NCBI RefSeq assembly: GCF_040513375.1
Contig: NZ_JBEVTG010000002.1
Location: 1,116,001-1,180,000 of the forward strand
From: Flagellimonas_B algarum
GTDB lineage: Bacteria > Bacteroidota > Bacteroidia > Flavobacteriales > Flavobacteriaceae
Length of the DNA stretch: 64,000 bases
Direction: 5' to 3'
The position numbers and the translations under genes were made by a program. Of this stretch, positions 24,656 through 32,720 are shown piece after piece. The notes under the pieces were generated by a model. It made no database searches and was not told the DNA's origin. It saw nothing but the letters and a program-made list of their open reading frames with translations. Within the stretch, counting starts at the first letter, position 1; each line of letters opens with the position of its first letter.

Positions 24656-25315
24656 TTGGGGCAGTACTTTTTAGGATTTTACGCGTTGGCTTTGATTGCC
24701 TCCATGGTTACTTACCGACGTTTCTTCGACACCCCCTTGCGCTTGTTCCCGATTTTTATCGCTTATACTTTTTTCAATGAATTGTTGGGTTATTTCATCA
24801 TGCATTTCGAAGAATTCTCGTTCTTCGAAGACGAGGCCTATCATTGGCACAATGTGATCATTTACAATATTTACCATATCATTTTCCACGCCTACCTTTT
24901 CTGGGTGTATTTCAAACTTTTGAAAAACCGGAAGCATCTTACATGGTTCAAACGACTGGTGGCAATGACGGTAATGGCCTATGGGGTATCCCTCTTTTTT
25001 CAAGACCCCCTGCATTCAAACCTGTACTATGCGGATACTCTATGTTCGATATCCATGGTGATCGTCATCGGGTGTCATTTTTCGGAACTATCAAAATACA
25101 GTAGAGCCGCCAATTCACACAACTTAATGGTCTATTTTGGGGCAGGGTTCTTTTTGTTCAACCTCTACTTTCCTTTCTATATCCTAAACGGATACCTAAA
25201 TGTCGATTTTTTCTTGGACTACCACCTAAGACAGGTGCTTTGGGGGGTCATATCGGTGATGTATAGTACGTTCACCCTGGGCTTCTTCATTTCTAAACGG
25301 GCCGCGTTTCGCTAA
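24656..25315 (+). CDS. Multi-pass membrane protein, second of a paralogous pair
   Basis: 219 residues from a TTG at 24656, 10 bases after its paralogue; the next ATG, at residue 19, would cut into the first membrane span, so TTG is preferred. About seven predicted spans, matching the neighbour in length, span order and the FIAYTFFNELLGY and HNLMVYFGAGFF motifs. It ends with a basic tail (ISKRAAFR), like the neighbour's SSRRNFH. Function unknown; the pair may form a heterodimer. Confidence 0.75.
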   Translation: MGQYFLGFYALALIASMVTYRRFFDTPLRLFPIFIAYTFFNELLGYFIMHFEEFSFFEDEAYHWHNVIIYNIYHIIFHAYLFWVYFKLLKNRKHLTWFKRLVAMTVMAYGVSLFFQDPLHSNLYYADTLCSISMVIVIGCHFSELSKYSRAANSHNLMVYFGAGFFLFNLYFPFYILNGYLNVDFFLDYHLRQVLWGVISVMYSTFTLGFFISKRAAFR

Positions 25316-25539
25316 GTCCGCACCACTTCACCACAACCCAGACCATTTTCACAACATTACCCTGCCGTTCATCGGTAAAATATATTATAAAGTAAGAATA
25401 TTCGTTCTTTTGTTGTTGTTTTTACTGAATTGTTGGTTTATCGAAGCAATGCTGCAATTCAGCGATACTTAATAGAGTCCCATATATAATTAACCTATAA
25501 AACAAGGTTGTACGCACAACTTTGTGGAAAACTACAGCT

Positions 25540-27636
25540 ATGAAAAAGCACCAATTTGTTTGTAAAGCACTGTTCCTATTCGTCGTATTGATCGGGTTGA
25601 ACGCCTGTGTCAAGGATACCATCGAAGATGTGGTCGATGACACCGTTCAAGAAGAGGAAGATGACCAAGAAGATGACTTTGACGAGTCGGCCATAGTGAA
25701 TTTGGTAATTCCGGAAGGATTTGAATTCGCCACTTCGACGAACACGACCATCACGATCAACGATGCTTCTCCGGACGCGATTTATACGGTCTATGCCTAT
25801 AACAACGCCCAATTCAACCCTACGGAGCGCAACGTGACCAATGATGAGGGGGAACCCGATACCGAGTTTTCATTCGATACCGATGAATTGAACCAAGTCC
25901 TTTTTACAGGGCGCCCGGTCGGCGGCCAATTGGTATACACCATACCGACACCCTCGTACTACACACAGCTGTACGTGCGCCGAAAGGAAGGCAATGTGTT
26001 CAGTTCCGAAATCATCGATATGGCTGGAGGAACGGCTACCTATACCCACAGCGACATGTCGGGCAAAGCACGGCAAGCCGAAGTGGCCCGTTTCAAATCA
26101 CAACGACGACTTTCTTATGCCAGAAACTCAGCCATCAAAATCGACTCGCTCTTCTGTGTCAACGGTTCGGGCCAATTGTTTACGGTCAATCCGTTGAATG
26201 GAAACCTGACGAATCTGGCCGCGATGCCTTTGGGTAGTTACACCGCTGCCATCGACCACGATAATATGTTCCTGTATTCCATTGGAAAGAACAGTGGCAA
26301 TCCGCTGATGCGCTATGATATGATCAATGATTCCTGGTCGACCGTAGGCAATGTCGGCATGGGTGGACCTCGTCTTGATTTTCGTGAAGAAGACGGCCTG
26401 TTGTATTTTTCAACAGGAGCCAAAGTCTACACCATCGACCCAACGAATGCCACCGTGCTTTCCACATGGGATATCAACAACTTGGACGTGACCGCCGGAG
26501 GCGATTTGGCCTTTGCCGAAGACGGCACCCTGTTCTTGAGTAGTTTCGGGGGCTTGTACCGTTTGGACCTTGACAACAACAACGTATATCAGGCCACCCG
26601 GATCAGTGCCGATAACCTGCCCTTCACCCCGACCTCTATGACCTTTGATTCCAATGGTGAACTGTGGTTGGCCAGTAACGGCTCAAGTTCAGATTTGATC
26701 ATTATGGATACCGTGACCGGGGGATGGGAGTACATTTACGGCCCCAATTCGGATTCAGGTATCAATTTCAATCGAACCATCAACGATTTGACCACTTTCA
26801 CCTATAATGACGTAGAAGCCGAAGATCCCGATACCGATGGGGATGGTATTAAAGACAGTGAGGATGAATACCCGGAGGATGCCGAAAAGGCCTTTGAGCA
26901 ATTCACCCCAAGTAAGTACGGATGGGGTACGGTCGCCTTTGAAGACCTGTGGCCCTTTATGGGGGACTACGACTTTAACGATACGGCAATCAACTACCGT
27001 TTCGTGGCCATCTTGAACGCCCAAAATGAAGCTGTACAGTTGGAAATCCACTTCGAAGTAACCTCCGATGGTGCGGGCTTGACCAATGCCTTTGGCATCG
27101 AATTCGAAAGTATCGCCCCTAACCAGGTGGAATCGGTGACCGGTACGGTTTTGACCGAAGGCTATATCAATGTGGCGGCCAATGGGGTCGAAGAAGGCCA
27201 AGATCGGGCCGTGGTCATCTTGTTCGATAACAATGAGACCATGTTGAATGTACCCAGTCGCGTCGATGTGCGGTTTACAACACCATTATCGGTGGCTCAA
27301 TTGGGTATCGCGCCGTTCAACTCTTTCTTGATCGTCAATAGGGATCGTGGCCGTGAAATCCACCTGCCAAATCGCTTACGTACCACCCTTGGGGAAAACA
27401 ATCTCGATATCGAGGGCATTAACCAAGACCCCGATGGCAACTACCAAACCGATTCGAGATTGCCTTGGGCCATCAACATCGTACATGATTTTAAAGTACC
27501 GAAAGAACGGGTACCCGTCAACCAGGCTTATAATTTCTTTAATACCTGGGCCACTTCGGGAGGCACCCAATACAACGACTGGTATAAAGACAACGCCGGA
27601 TATCGCAATGCCGGGAATTTGAAAGCCAGTCAATAA
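25540..27636 (+). CDS. LruC-domain lipoprotein with beta-propeller
   Basis: 698 residues from the ATG at 25540, where a signal peptide and lipobox (LIGLNAC) begin; a few in-frame codons upstream are rejected. A very acidic linker (EEEDDQEDDFDE) is followed by an Ig-like region and then a propeller-like section with repeated GNLTNLAAMPLGSY, GLLYFSTGAKVYTIDP and GTLFLSSFGGLYRLDL. A calcium-binding type repeat, DPDTDGDGIKDSEDEYPED, introduces the LruC domain (WPFMGDYDFNDTAINYRF onward), which ends NFFNTWATSGGTQYNDWY. LruC proteins are exported lipoproteins first named in Leptospira; function unknown. It is a monocistronic gene with a terminator after it. Confidence 0.88.
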   Translation: MKKHQFVCKALFLFVVLIGLNACVKDTIEDVVDDTVQEEEDDQEDDFDESAIVNLVIPEGFEFATSTNTTITINDASPDAIYTVYAYNNAQFNPTERNVTNDEGEPDTEFSFDTDELNQVLFTGRPVGGQLVYTIPTPSYYTQLYVRRKEGNVFSSEIIDMAGGTATYTHSDMSGKARQAEVARFKSQRRLSYARNSAIKIDSLFCVNGSGQLFTVNPLNGNLTNLAAMPLGSYTAAIDHDNMFLYSIGKNSGNPLMRYDMINDSWSTVGNVGMGGPRLDFREEDGLLYFSTGAKVYTIDPTNATVLSTWDINNLDVTAGGDLAFAEDGTLFLSSFGGLYRLDLDNNNVYQATRISADNLPFTPTSMTFDSNGELWLASNGSSSDLIIMDTVTGGWEYIYGPNSDSGINFNRTINDLTTFTYNDVEAEDPDTDGDGIKDSEDEYPEDAEKAFEQFTPSKYGWGTVAFEDLWPFMGDYDFNDTAINYRFVAILNAQNEAVQLEIHFEVTSDGAGLTNAFGIEFESIAPNQVESVTGTVLTEGYINVAANGVEEGQDRAVVILFDNNETMLNVPSRVDVRFTTPLSVAQLGIAPFNSFLIVNRDRGREIHLPNRLRTTLGENNLDIEGINQDPDGNYQTDSRLPWAINIVHDFKVPKERVPVNQAYNFFNTWATSGGTQYNDWYKDNAGYRNAGNLKASQ

Positions 27637-27666
27637 AAAAGCAATTGCTATAAAGAAGAAACAAAA

Positions 27667-27690
27667 AAGGCCCTTCATATGAAGGGCCTT
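27667..27690. terminator. Bidirectional intrinsic terminator
   Basis: Perfect palindrome AAGGCCCTTC-ATAT-GAAGGGCCTT, flanked by A6 on the left and an ATCTTTTT tract on the right, between the LruC gene and the convergent rpsT. Confidence 0.9.
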
Positions 27691-27712
27691 ATCTTTTTAG
27701 GGCATCATCAGC

Positions 27713-27964
27713 TTACATAGCAGCCACTTTGCTCATCAATTTGCTTTTCAAATTAGCAGCCTTGTTCGAATGGATGATGTTGCGCTTGGCCAACTTATCG
27801 ATCATTCCGACAACGCTAGGCAAAAGCTTTTCCGCTGCCTTCTTGTCTTCTTCATTGCGAAGCTTCTTGATCGCGTTACGGACCGTTTTGTGTTGGTAAC
27901 GGTTACGTAGACGAACAGCCTCGTTTCTTCTGATTCTCTTTAATGCTGACTTATGATTTGCCAT
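27713..27964 (-). CDS. rpsT: 30S ribosomal protein S20 (bS20)
   Basis: 83 residues. Opens MANHKSALKRIRRNEAVRLRN, the S20 signature, and continues with the all-helical pattern (KTVRNAIKKLRNEEDK, KRNIIHSNKAANLKSKL). Binds 16S rRNA. The ATG lies only 17 bases downstream of the 3' end of a tRNA-Glu gene, so its mRNA leader is probably released by tRNA processing, or starts within the tRNA gene. Confidence 0.97.
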   Translation of the reverse strand: MANHKSALKRIRRNEAVRLRNRYQHKTVRNAIKKLRNEEDKKAAEKLLPSVVGMIDKLAKRNIIHSNKAANLKSKLMSKVAAM

Positions 27965-27981
27965 TTCAATTACTTTGTTAG

Positions 27982-28053
27982 TAGCCCGTAGGGGAATCGA
28001 ACCCCTGTTACCAGGATGAAAACCTGGCGTCCTAACCCCTAGACGAACGGGCC
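27982..28053 (-). tRNA. tRNA-Glu (anticodon TTC)
   Basis: 72 bases. The acceptor stem GGCCCGT pairs with ACGGGCT (first pair G-U), the discriminator is A, the anticodon loop GTTTTCATC carries TTC, and the T loop GGTTCGATTCC is canonical. No CCA is encoded. Identical to the copy at 28081-28152; 27 bases separate them. Confidence 0.96.
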
Positions 28054-28080
28054 GTCAATAAATTAACTTCCAATACGTTG

Positions 28081-28152
28081 TAGCCCGTAGGGGAATCGAA
28101 CCCCTGTTACCAGGATGAAAACCTGGCGTCCTAACCCCTAGACGAACGGGCC
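28081..28152 (-). tRNA. tRNA-Glu (anticodon TTC), second identical copy
   Basis: 72 bases, base-for-base identical to the copy at 27982-28053, with anticodon TTC and no encoded CCA. It is the promoter-proximal one: a promoter at 28176-28205 reads toward it. Confidence 0.96.
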
Positions 28153-28175
28153 ATAAGGTCGCATAATTGCGGACG

Positions 28176-28205
28176 CAAAAATACAACTATTTTTAAGTAT
28201 TGCAA
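28176..28205 (-). promoter_or_regulatory. Promoter for the tRNA-Glu pair (and perhaps rpsT)
   Basis: On the minus strand TTG (28205-28203), 19 bases, then TATTTTTG (28183-28176), an excellent match to the Bacteroidota -33 TTG / -7 TAnnTTTG pattern. Transcription would start near 28169, giving a leader of about 17 bases before the first tRNA. The -33 element lies inside a 10-base palindrome, TATTGCAATA (28198-28207). Confidence 0.7.
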
Positions 28206-28230
28206 TAGCTATTTTGATTTTTTGGAATCC

Positions 28231-29706
28231 TTAGTACGCTTTGGCGAAAAGAACCCGATAAGGTGAGGGTTTTCCGGTCACCATGCAGGCTCCGGCTTCC
28301 TGGTCCGTATCGATGGGGATGCATCGTATCGTTGCCTTGGTCTCTTCCTTAATCTTGTCTTCGGTTTCCGTAGTTCCATCCCAGTGCGCCGCGAAAAATC
28401 CGCCTTTCTTTTCTAGCTGTGCTTTGAATTCCTCATAGCTATCGACCTTGGTGATGTGGGCATCACGATAGGTCAAGGCCTTGTCATGGATGTTTTGCTG
28501 TATATCTTCCAAGAGTCCGGTTATCGTGTCGATGATCTCATCGGCTCCTACGGTCTGTTTTTCCAAGGTATCGCGTCGGGCCACCTCGAAGGTTCCGTTG
28601 GCCAAATCACGTTGCCCAACGGCCAATCGGACCGGAACGCCTTTCAATTCATACTCATTGAACTTAAAGCCCGGTTTATGGGTATCGCGATCGTCGTATT
28701 TGACCGATATGCCCAATTTACGGAGTTCGACAACTAGGGGTTTGACCCGTTCCGAAATCGCTTCGAGTTGCTCCATGCCCTTATAGATAGGTACGATGAC
28801 CACTTGGATCGGGGCCAGTTTCGGTGGCAGTACCAGACCGTTATCATCGCTGTGGGTCATGATCAAGGCACCCATCAACCGGGTAGATACCCCCCATGAT
28901 GTGGCCCATACATGTTCTTGCTGACCTGATTTGGTAGCGAATTTTACATCAAAGGCCTTGGCGAAATTCTGCCCTAAAAAGTGTGAGGTACCGGCTTGCA
29001 AGGCCTTCCCATCTTGCATCAAGGCTTCGATACAATACGTTTCGACCGCACCGGCGAAACGCTCACTTTCGGTTTTCGTACCCTTGATCACCGGAACCGC
29101 CATATGGTTTTCAACAAAATCAGCATAAAGGTGCATGATCATTTCGGCTTCTTCGATGGCTTCTTTTTCCGTCGCATGTGCCGTATGGCCTTCTTGCCAT
29201 AAAAACTCCGCTGTTCTTAAAAAGAGGCGTGTCCGCATTTCCCAACGCACCACATTGGCCCATTGGTTCAGTAGAAGGGGAAGGTCTCGATACGACTGGA
29301 TCCATTTTCGATAGGTATCCCAAATGATGGTCTCCGACGTCGGCCGAACGATCAATTCTTCTTCCAGTTTTGCCGACTCATCGACCACGATACCGCTGCC
29401 ATCTTCCGCGTTCTTCAAACGGTAATGGGTGACCACCGCACATTCTTTGGCAAAACCTTCGACATGGCTGGCCTCCTTACTCAAGTACGACTTGGGAATG
29501 AACAAAGGGAAATAGGCATTTTGGTGGCCGGTATCCTTGAACATCTTATCGAGTCCTGCCTGCATCTTTTCCCAAATGGCAAAACCGTAAGGCTTGATGA
29601 CCATACAGCCCCGTACCCCTGAGTTTTCGGCCAAGTCGGCCTTGATCACCAACTCATTGTACCATTTGGAATAATCTTCGGCCCTACTTGTTAAATTTTT
29701 ACCCAT
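28231..29706 (-). CDS. proS: Prolyl-tRNA synthetase (archaeal/eukaryote-like type)
   Basis: 491 residues. The short form without the bacterial editing insertion is used, as in other Bacteroidota: it opens NLTSRAEDYSKWYNELV, has class II motif 2 (TRLFLRTAEFLWQEGHTAH) and motif 3 (LTSWGVSTRL-like: ATSWGVSTRLMGALIM), an anticodon-binding domain (IQVVIVPIYKG) and the C-terminal zinc-type domain ending RVLFAKAY. Charges tRNA-Pro. It precedes the tRNA-Glu pair on the same strand, with no clear terminator between. Confidence 0.97.
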   Translation of the reverse strand: MGKNLTSRAEDYSKWYNELVIKADLAENSGVRGCMVIKPYGFAIWEKMQAGLDKMFKDTGHQNAYFPLFIPKSYLSKEASHVEGFAKECAVVTHYRLKNAEDGSGIVVDESAKLEEELIVRPTSETIIWDTYRKWIQSYRDLPLLLNQWANVVRWEMRTRLFLRTAEFLWQEGHTAHATEKEAIEEAEMIMHLYADFVENHMAVPVIKGTKTESERFAGAVETYCIEALMQDGKALQAGTSHFLGQNFAKAFDVKFATKSGQQEHVWATSWGVSTRLMGALIMTHSDDNGLVLPPKLAPIQVVIVPIYKGMEQLEAISERVKPLVVELRKLGISVKYDDRDTHKPGFKFNEYELKGVPVRLAVGQRDLANGTFEVARRDTLEKQTVGADEIIDTITGLLEDIQQNIHDKALTYRDAHITKVDSYEEFKAQLEKKGGFFAAHWDGTTETEDKIKEETKATIRCIPIDTDQEAGACMVTGKPSPYRVLFAKAY

Positions 29707-29801
29707 TAAATTCAGTTTGGCACAAAACTTGTGACTTGTTCGACAAAATAGTGCGGTAAAACTAACTATTTTTTACATTGTCAAACAATAAATTTTAGAA
29801 G

Positions 29802-31136
29802 ATGAGCCTTACTTTACCCCGCCAAAAATTTCTCCCCTTTTCTTTCTTGGCCCTTATTGCGATCCTCATGGGTTCCTGTGGTTCTTACCAACAGGCTTCC
29901 TATTATGACGATGATGGCATCTATGCGAGCGGAACACGGGAAGTACGTGTTGAAAAAAGATCTGCCGAAGCCGTCAGGACGCAGCAGGTCGAAGACGATA
30001 TCTATGGGGAATATTTTGGGCAAAAGGCACAAGAATACAGTGACATATTGGATTCTGAAATCTTTACCGATGTCGACGATTACTACGGAGGCGTCGAGAA
30101 CGATAGCATCTTGGGCGAACAGACCGATTACTTCGCCGACAACAATACCTATACCGGCAACCCGGGTTGGGGTGATAACCCGACCAGCGTCAGCATCAAT
30201 GTCTACGGCAACGGAGGCTTTGGCTGGGGCGGCTGGGGTGGCTGGGGCTGGAACGATCCTTGGCTTTGGAATGGCTGGGGTTGGAACGGCTGGGGCTGGG
30301 GCGGCTACGGCTATGGTTGGGGCTGGAACGGCTGGGGCTGGGGCGGTGGTTTCGGCTGGGGCTGGAACAACCCATGGCGTTGGAACCGATGGGGCTGGGG
30401 TGGCTACGGCTTAGGCTGGGGTTATGCCGGCGGCTATTGGGGCTGGGGCGGACGCTACGGTCGAGCAGGCTATGCCGGATACTACAACCGAAATGTCGGG
30501 TTCACCAGAGGACGTAGAGGTTACGGAAGAAACGGAACAATCGCCAGCAATGCCTTACGCGGCCGATCGAACCTCAATGGGCGTACCGCAACGAATTCCC
30601 GGGTCAGATCACGGGCCAATAGCGGTCGATCGAATATATCTAGGGGTACGACCTCACGCAGTGCGCGAAGCTATCGAAGCAATTCGACGGCAAGACGTTC
30701 GGTCAGTGCCGATGCCATTGCCAGAAACCGCAATTACCGACAAAGTCGCAGCACACGTTCGATACCGAGATATAACGGAGCTTCGCGTAGCGGACGTTCA
30801 TACAACAGCGCGGCCGGAAGGAGTTCCTACAACAGGGGATCCGCAGCGAATCGAAGCTCGGGTTACCGCTCATCAGCAGGAAGAAGTACCCGCAGTTACC
30901 AATCATCGGGTCGCACGGCGCCGCGAACCAGTTCGTATAGCCGCTCTCGTAGCAGCAACAGTTCACGGAGCTATCGGAGCGCACCGTCAAGAAGTTCACG
31001 AAGCAGTGGAAGCTTTAGAAGTTCGGGCAGTCGTTCGAGAAGCTCAGGCAGCTTCAGGAGTTCAGGCAGAAGCTCGGGAGGCCGATCTTCAGGAGCCCGC
31101 AGTGGCGGTCGTAGCAGCGGAGGAAGACGAAACTAA
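29802..31136 (+). CDS. Lipoprotein of Gly/Trp repeats and an Arg/Ser-rich tail
   Basis: 444 residues. Signal peptide with lipobox LMGSC (Cys26), then about 100 acidic residues without a recognisable fold (for example SEIFTDVDDYYGG). From about residue 140 to 230 comes a run of Trp-Gly-Trp repeats (GWGWNGWGWGGYGYG). The C-terminal 200 residues are nearly all Arg, Ser, Gly, Tyr and Asn (SGRSSGGRSSGARSGGRSSG). The protein is therefore low complexity, lipid-anchored, aromatic in the middle and strongly basic at the end. The porin gene follows after 33 bases. Function unknown; see findings. Confidence 0.75.
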   Translation: MSLTLPRQKFLPFSFLALIAILMGSCGSYQQASYYDDDGIYASGTREVRVEKRSAEAVRTQQVEDDIYGEYFGQKAQEYSDILDSEIFTDVDDYYGGVENDSILGEQTDYFADNNTYTGNPGWGDNPTSVSINVYGNGGFGWGGWGGWGWNDPWLWNGWGWNGWGWGGYGYGWGWNGWGWGGGFGWGWNNPWRWNRWGWGGYGLGWGYAGGYWGWGGRYGRAGYAGYYNRNVGFTRGRRGYGRNGTIASNALRGRSNLNGRTATNSRVRSRANSGRSNISRGTTSRSARSYRSNSTARRSVSADAIARNRNYRQSRSTRSIPRYNGASRSGRSYNSAAGRSSYNRGSAANRSSGYRSSAGRSTRSYQSSGRTAPRTSSYSRSRSSNSSRSYRSAPSRSSRSSGSFRSSGSRSRSSGSFRSSGRSSGGRSSGARSGGRSSGGRRN

Positions 31137-31169
31137 ATCCAAATTAATTTACCGAATAAATTCTTGAAA

Positions 31170-32669
31170 ATGAAAAAAGTATTTGCTTTCATCATAGGCA
31201 TGTCATGTCTGGGCCTAAGCGCCCAAAACATCAACGATGTGCTTCGATACAGTACGGAAGATCTACAAGGAACGGCAAGGTTCCAAGCCATGGGCGGGGC
31301 TTTTGGTGCCCTTGGGGGCGATCTGTCGGCCATCAATGTGAACCCAGCGGGTTCGGCAGTATTCAATTACAGCCAATTCACGGTCACGGGTTCGAACTAC
31401 AACCGGAACAACGAGGCCTTGTATGGAAGCAGTACCCGTAACGCTGATCTGAATTCGTTGGAGTTGAACCAGGCCGGAGGGGTTTTCGTTTTCAAATCGA
31501 ACAACTCGCCTTGGAAGAAAATCGCCCTGGCCATCAATTATGACCTGGCCGAGAACTTCGACAATGAATTCGTTGCCTCAGGAAATTCTACCCAAGGGAT
31601 CGACAATTACTTTTTGAATTTTGCCCAAGGGGTTCCCTTTGGCAATCTGTTGATCGGGCAAAATGAGTTTCTGGAAGAAGCCTATTTGCGGATCGGTGCC
31701 CAACAGGGGTTTGCCGACCAGCAAGCCTTCTTGGGTTATTTCGGTGGGGTTATCGATCCGGTGACCAATGACGACACCAATACCGATTACATCAGCAATG
31801 CCCAATATACGAGTGTCGATCAAACCTATATCCAGAGTACTAGTGGCTACAACAGCAAATTCACCATGAATTTCTCTGGACAGTACCAAGAGAACCTGTA
31901 TATCGGAGCGTCTTTGAACTTCCACTCGGTCTTTTACGATCGCGTGACCTTGTTCGAAGAGCGCGGCTACGACCCAACCTCTGAAATACAGTTTACCACT
32001 TTCGACAACTTCTTGCATACCGAAGGAAACGGCTTTTCGTTCAACCTCGGTGCCATTGCCAAAGTGAACGACAACCTGCGTGTCGGAGCGAGTTACCAGT
32101 CTCCTACCTGGTATGAATTGACCGACGATACCTCACAACGGATCAATACCGATTTGGCCGATGATGATATCGGGTTTCTAGACTTCAACATTGTGAACCT
32201 TTTCGATGAATATCGCATCAAGACCCCTTCGAAATTGACGGGCAGCGTGGCCGTGATTTTCGGTAAAGAGGGCTTGCTAAGCTTTGATTATGGCTACCAA
32301 GATATGTCACAAGCCGAATTGCGCCCTGCTACAGACCCCAGTTTCACCTTAGAGAACCAAACTATCGCCGACCAATTGGGAGCGGTAAACAGCTATCGTG
32401 TCGGTGGGGAATACCGCTTCGATCGGGTAAGCTTACGCGCTGGATACCGCTATGAGGAGAGTCCGTTCGAAGATGGGGGTACCATCGGTGATCTTGAAGG
32501 TTATTCAGGAGGTATCGGTTTCGATTTCGGTGGTAGCCGTCTGGATTTGGCGGTAAACCGCACTGAACAGGATGTCAACGAATTGCTGTTCGATTCTGGG
32601 GTCACGAATTCGGCACAACTAAACCGCACCAATACCAATGTGAGTTTAAGCTACACCTTGAAGTTCTGA
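31170..32669 (+). CDS. OmpP1/FadL-family outer-membrane porin
   Basis: 499 residues from the ATG at 31170; a TTG two codons upstream is less likely. Signal peptide (ending LGLSAQ) followed by the OmpP1/FadL N-terminus DVLRYSTEDLQGTARFQAMGGAFGALGGDLSAINVNPAG, quoted here only as the conserved TARFQAMGGAFGALGGD core. The rest is amphipathic strands ending VSLSYTLKF, a C-terminal Phe suited to beta-barrel assembly. Members transport hydrophobic compounds; the substrate here is unknown. It shares a transcript with the upstream lipoprotein, probably. Confidence 0.9.
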   Translation: MKKVFAFIIGMSCLGLSAQNINDVLRYSTEDLQGTARFQAMGGAFGALGGDLSAINVNPAGSAVFNYSQFTVTGSNYNRNNEALYGSSTRNADLNSLELNQAGGVFVFKSNNSPWKKIALAINYDLAENFDNEFVASGNSTQGIDNYFLNFAQGVPFGNLLIGQNEFLEEAYLRIGAQQGFADQQAFLGYFGGVIDPVTNDDTNTDYISNAQYTSVDQTYIQSTSGYNSKFTMNFSGQYQENLYIGASLNFHSVFYDRVTLFEERGYDPTSEIQFTTFDNFLHTEGNGFSFNLGAIAKVNDNLRVGASYQSPTWYELTDDTSQRINTDLADDDIGFLDFNIVNLFDEYRIKTPSKLTGSVAVIFGKEGLLSFDYGYQDMSQAELRPATDPSFTLENQTIADQLGAVNSYRVGGEYRFDRVSLRAGYRYEESPFEDGGTIGDLEGYSGGIGFDFGGSRLDLAVNRTEQDVNELLFDSGVTNSAQLNRTNTNVSLSYTLKF

Positions 32670-32694
32670 AATAGGTAGAAAAGAAAAAGAAGAG

Positions 32695-32720
32695 ACCGGC
32701 TGATCGCCGGTTTTTTTTTT
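32695..32720 (+). terminator. Intrinsic terminator after the porin gene
   Basis: Short stem ACCGGC / GCCGGT with loop TGATC, then ten T. The T-run overlaps the stop codon of the convergent T9SS gene. Confidence 0.75.

Noticed and set aside
27982..28152. Tandem tRNA-Glu as an integration site with an inserted element
   Set aside because: Only 27 bases lie between the two copies and no integrase or mobile gene is in the window; simple duplication is enough.
30424..31167. A 247-codon open frame on the plus strand overlapping the Gly/Trp-Arg/Ser lipoprotein
   Set aside because: It is the +1 reading of the Arg/Ser repeats; its composition (Ala/Val/Glu/Arg) follows directly from the repeat codons, it has no signal, and the lipoprotein frame has lipobox and position support.
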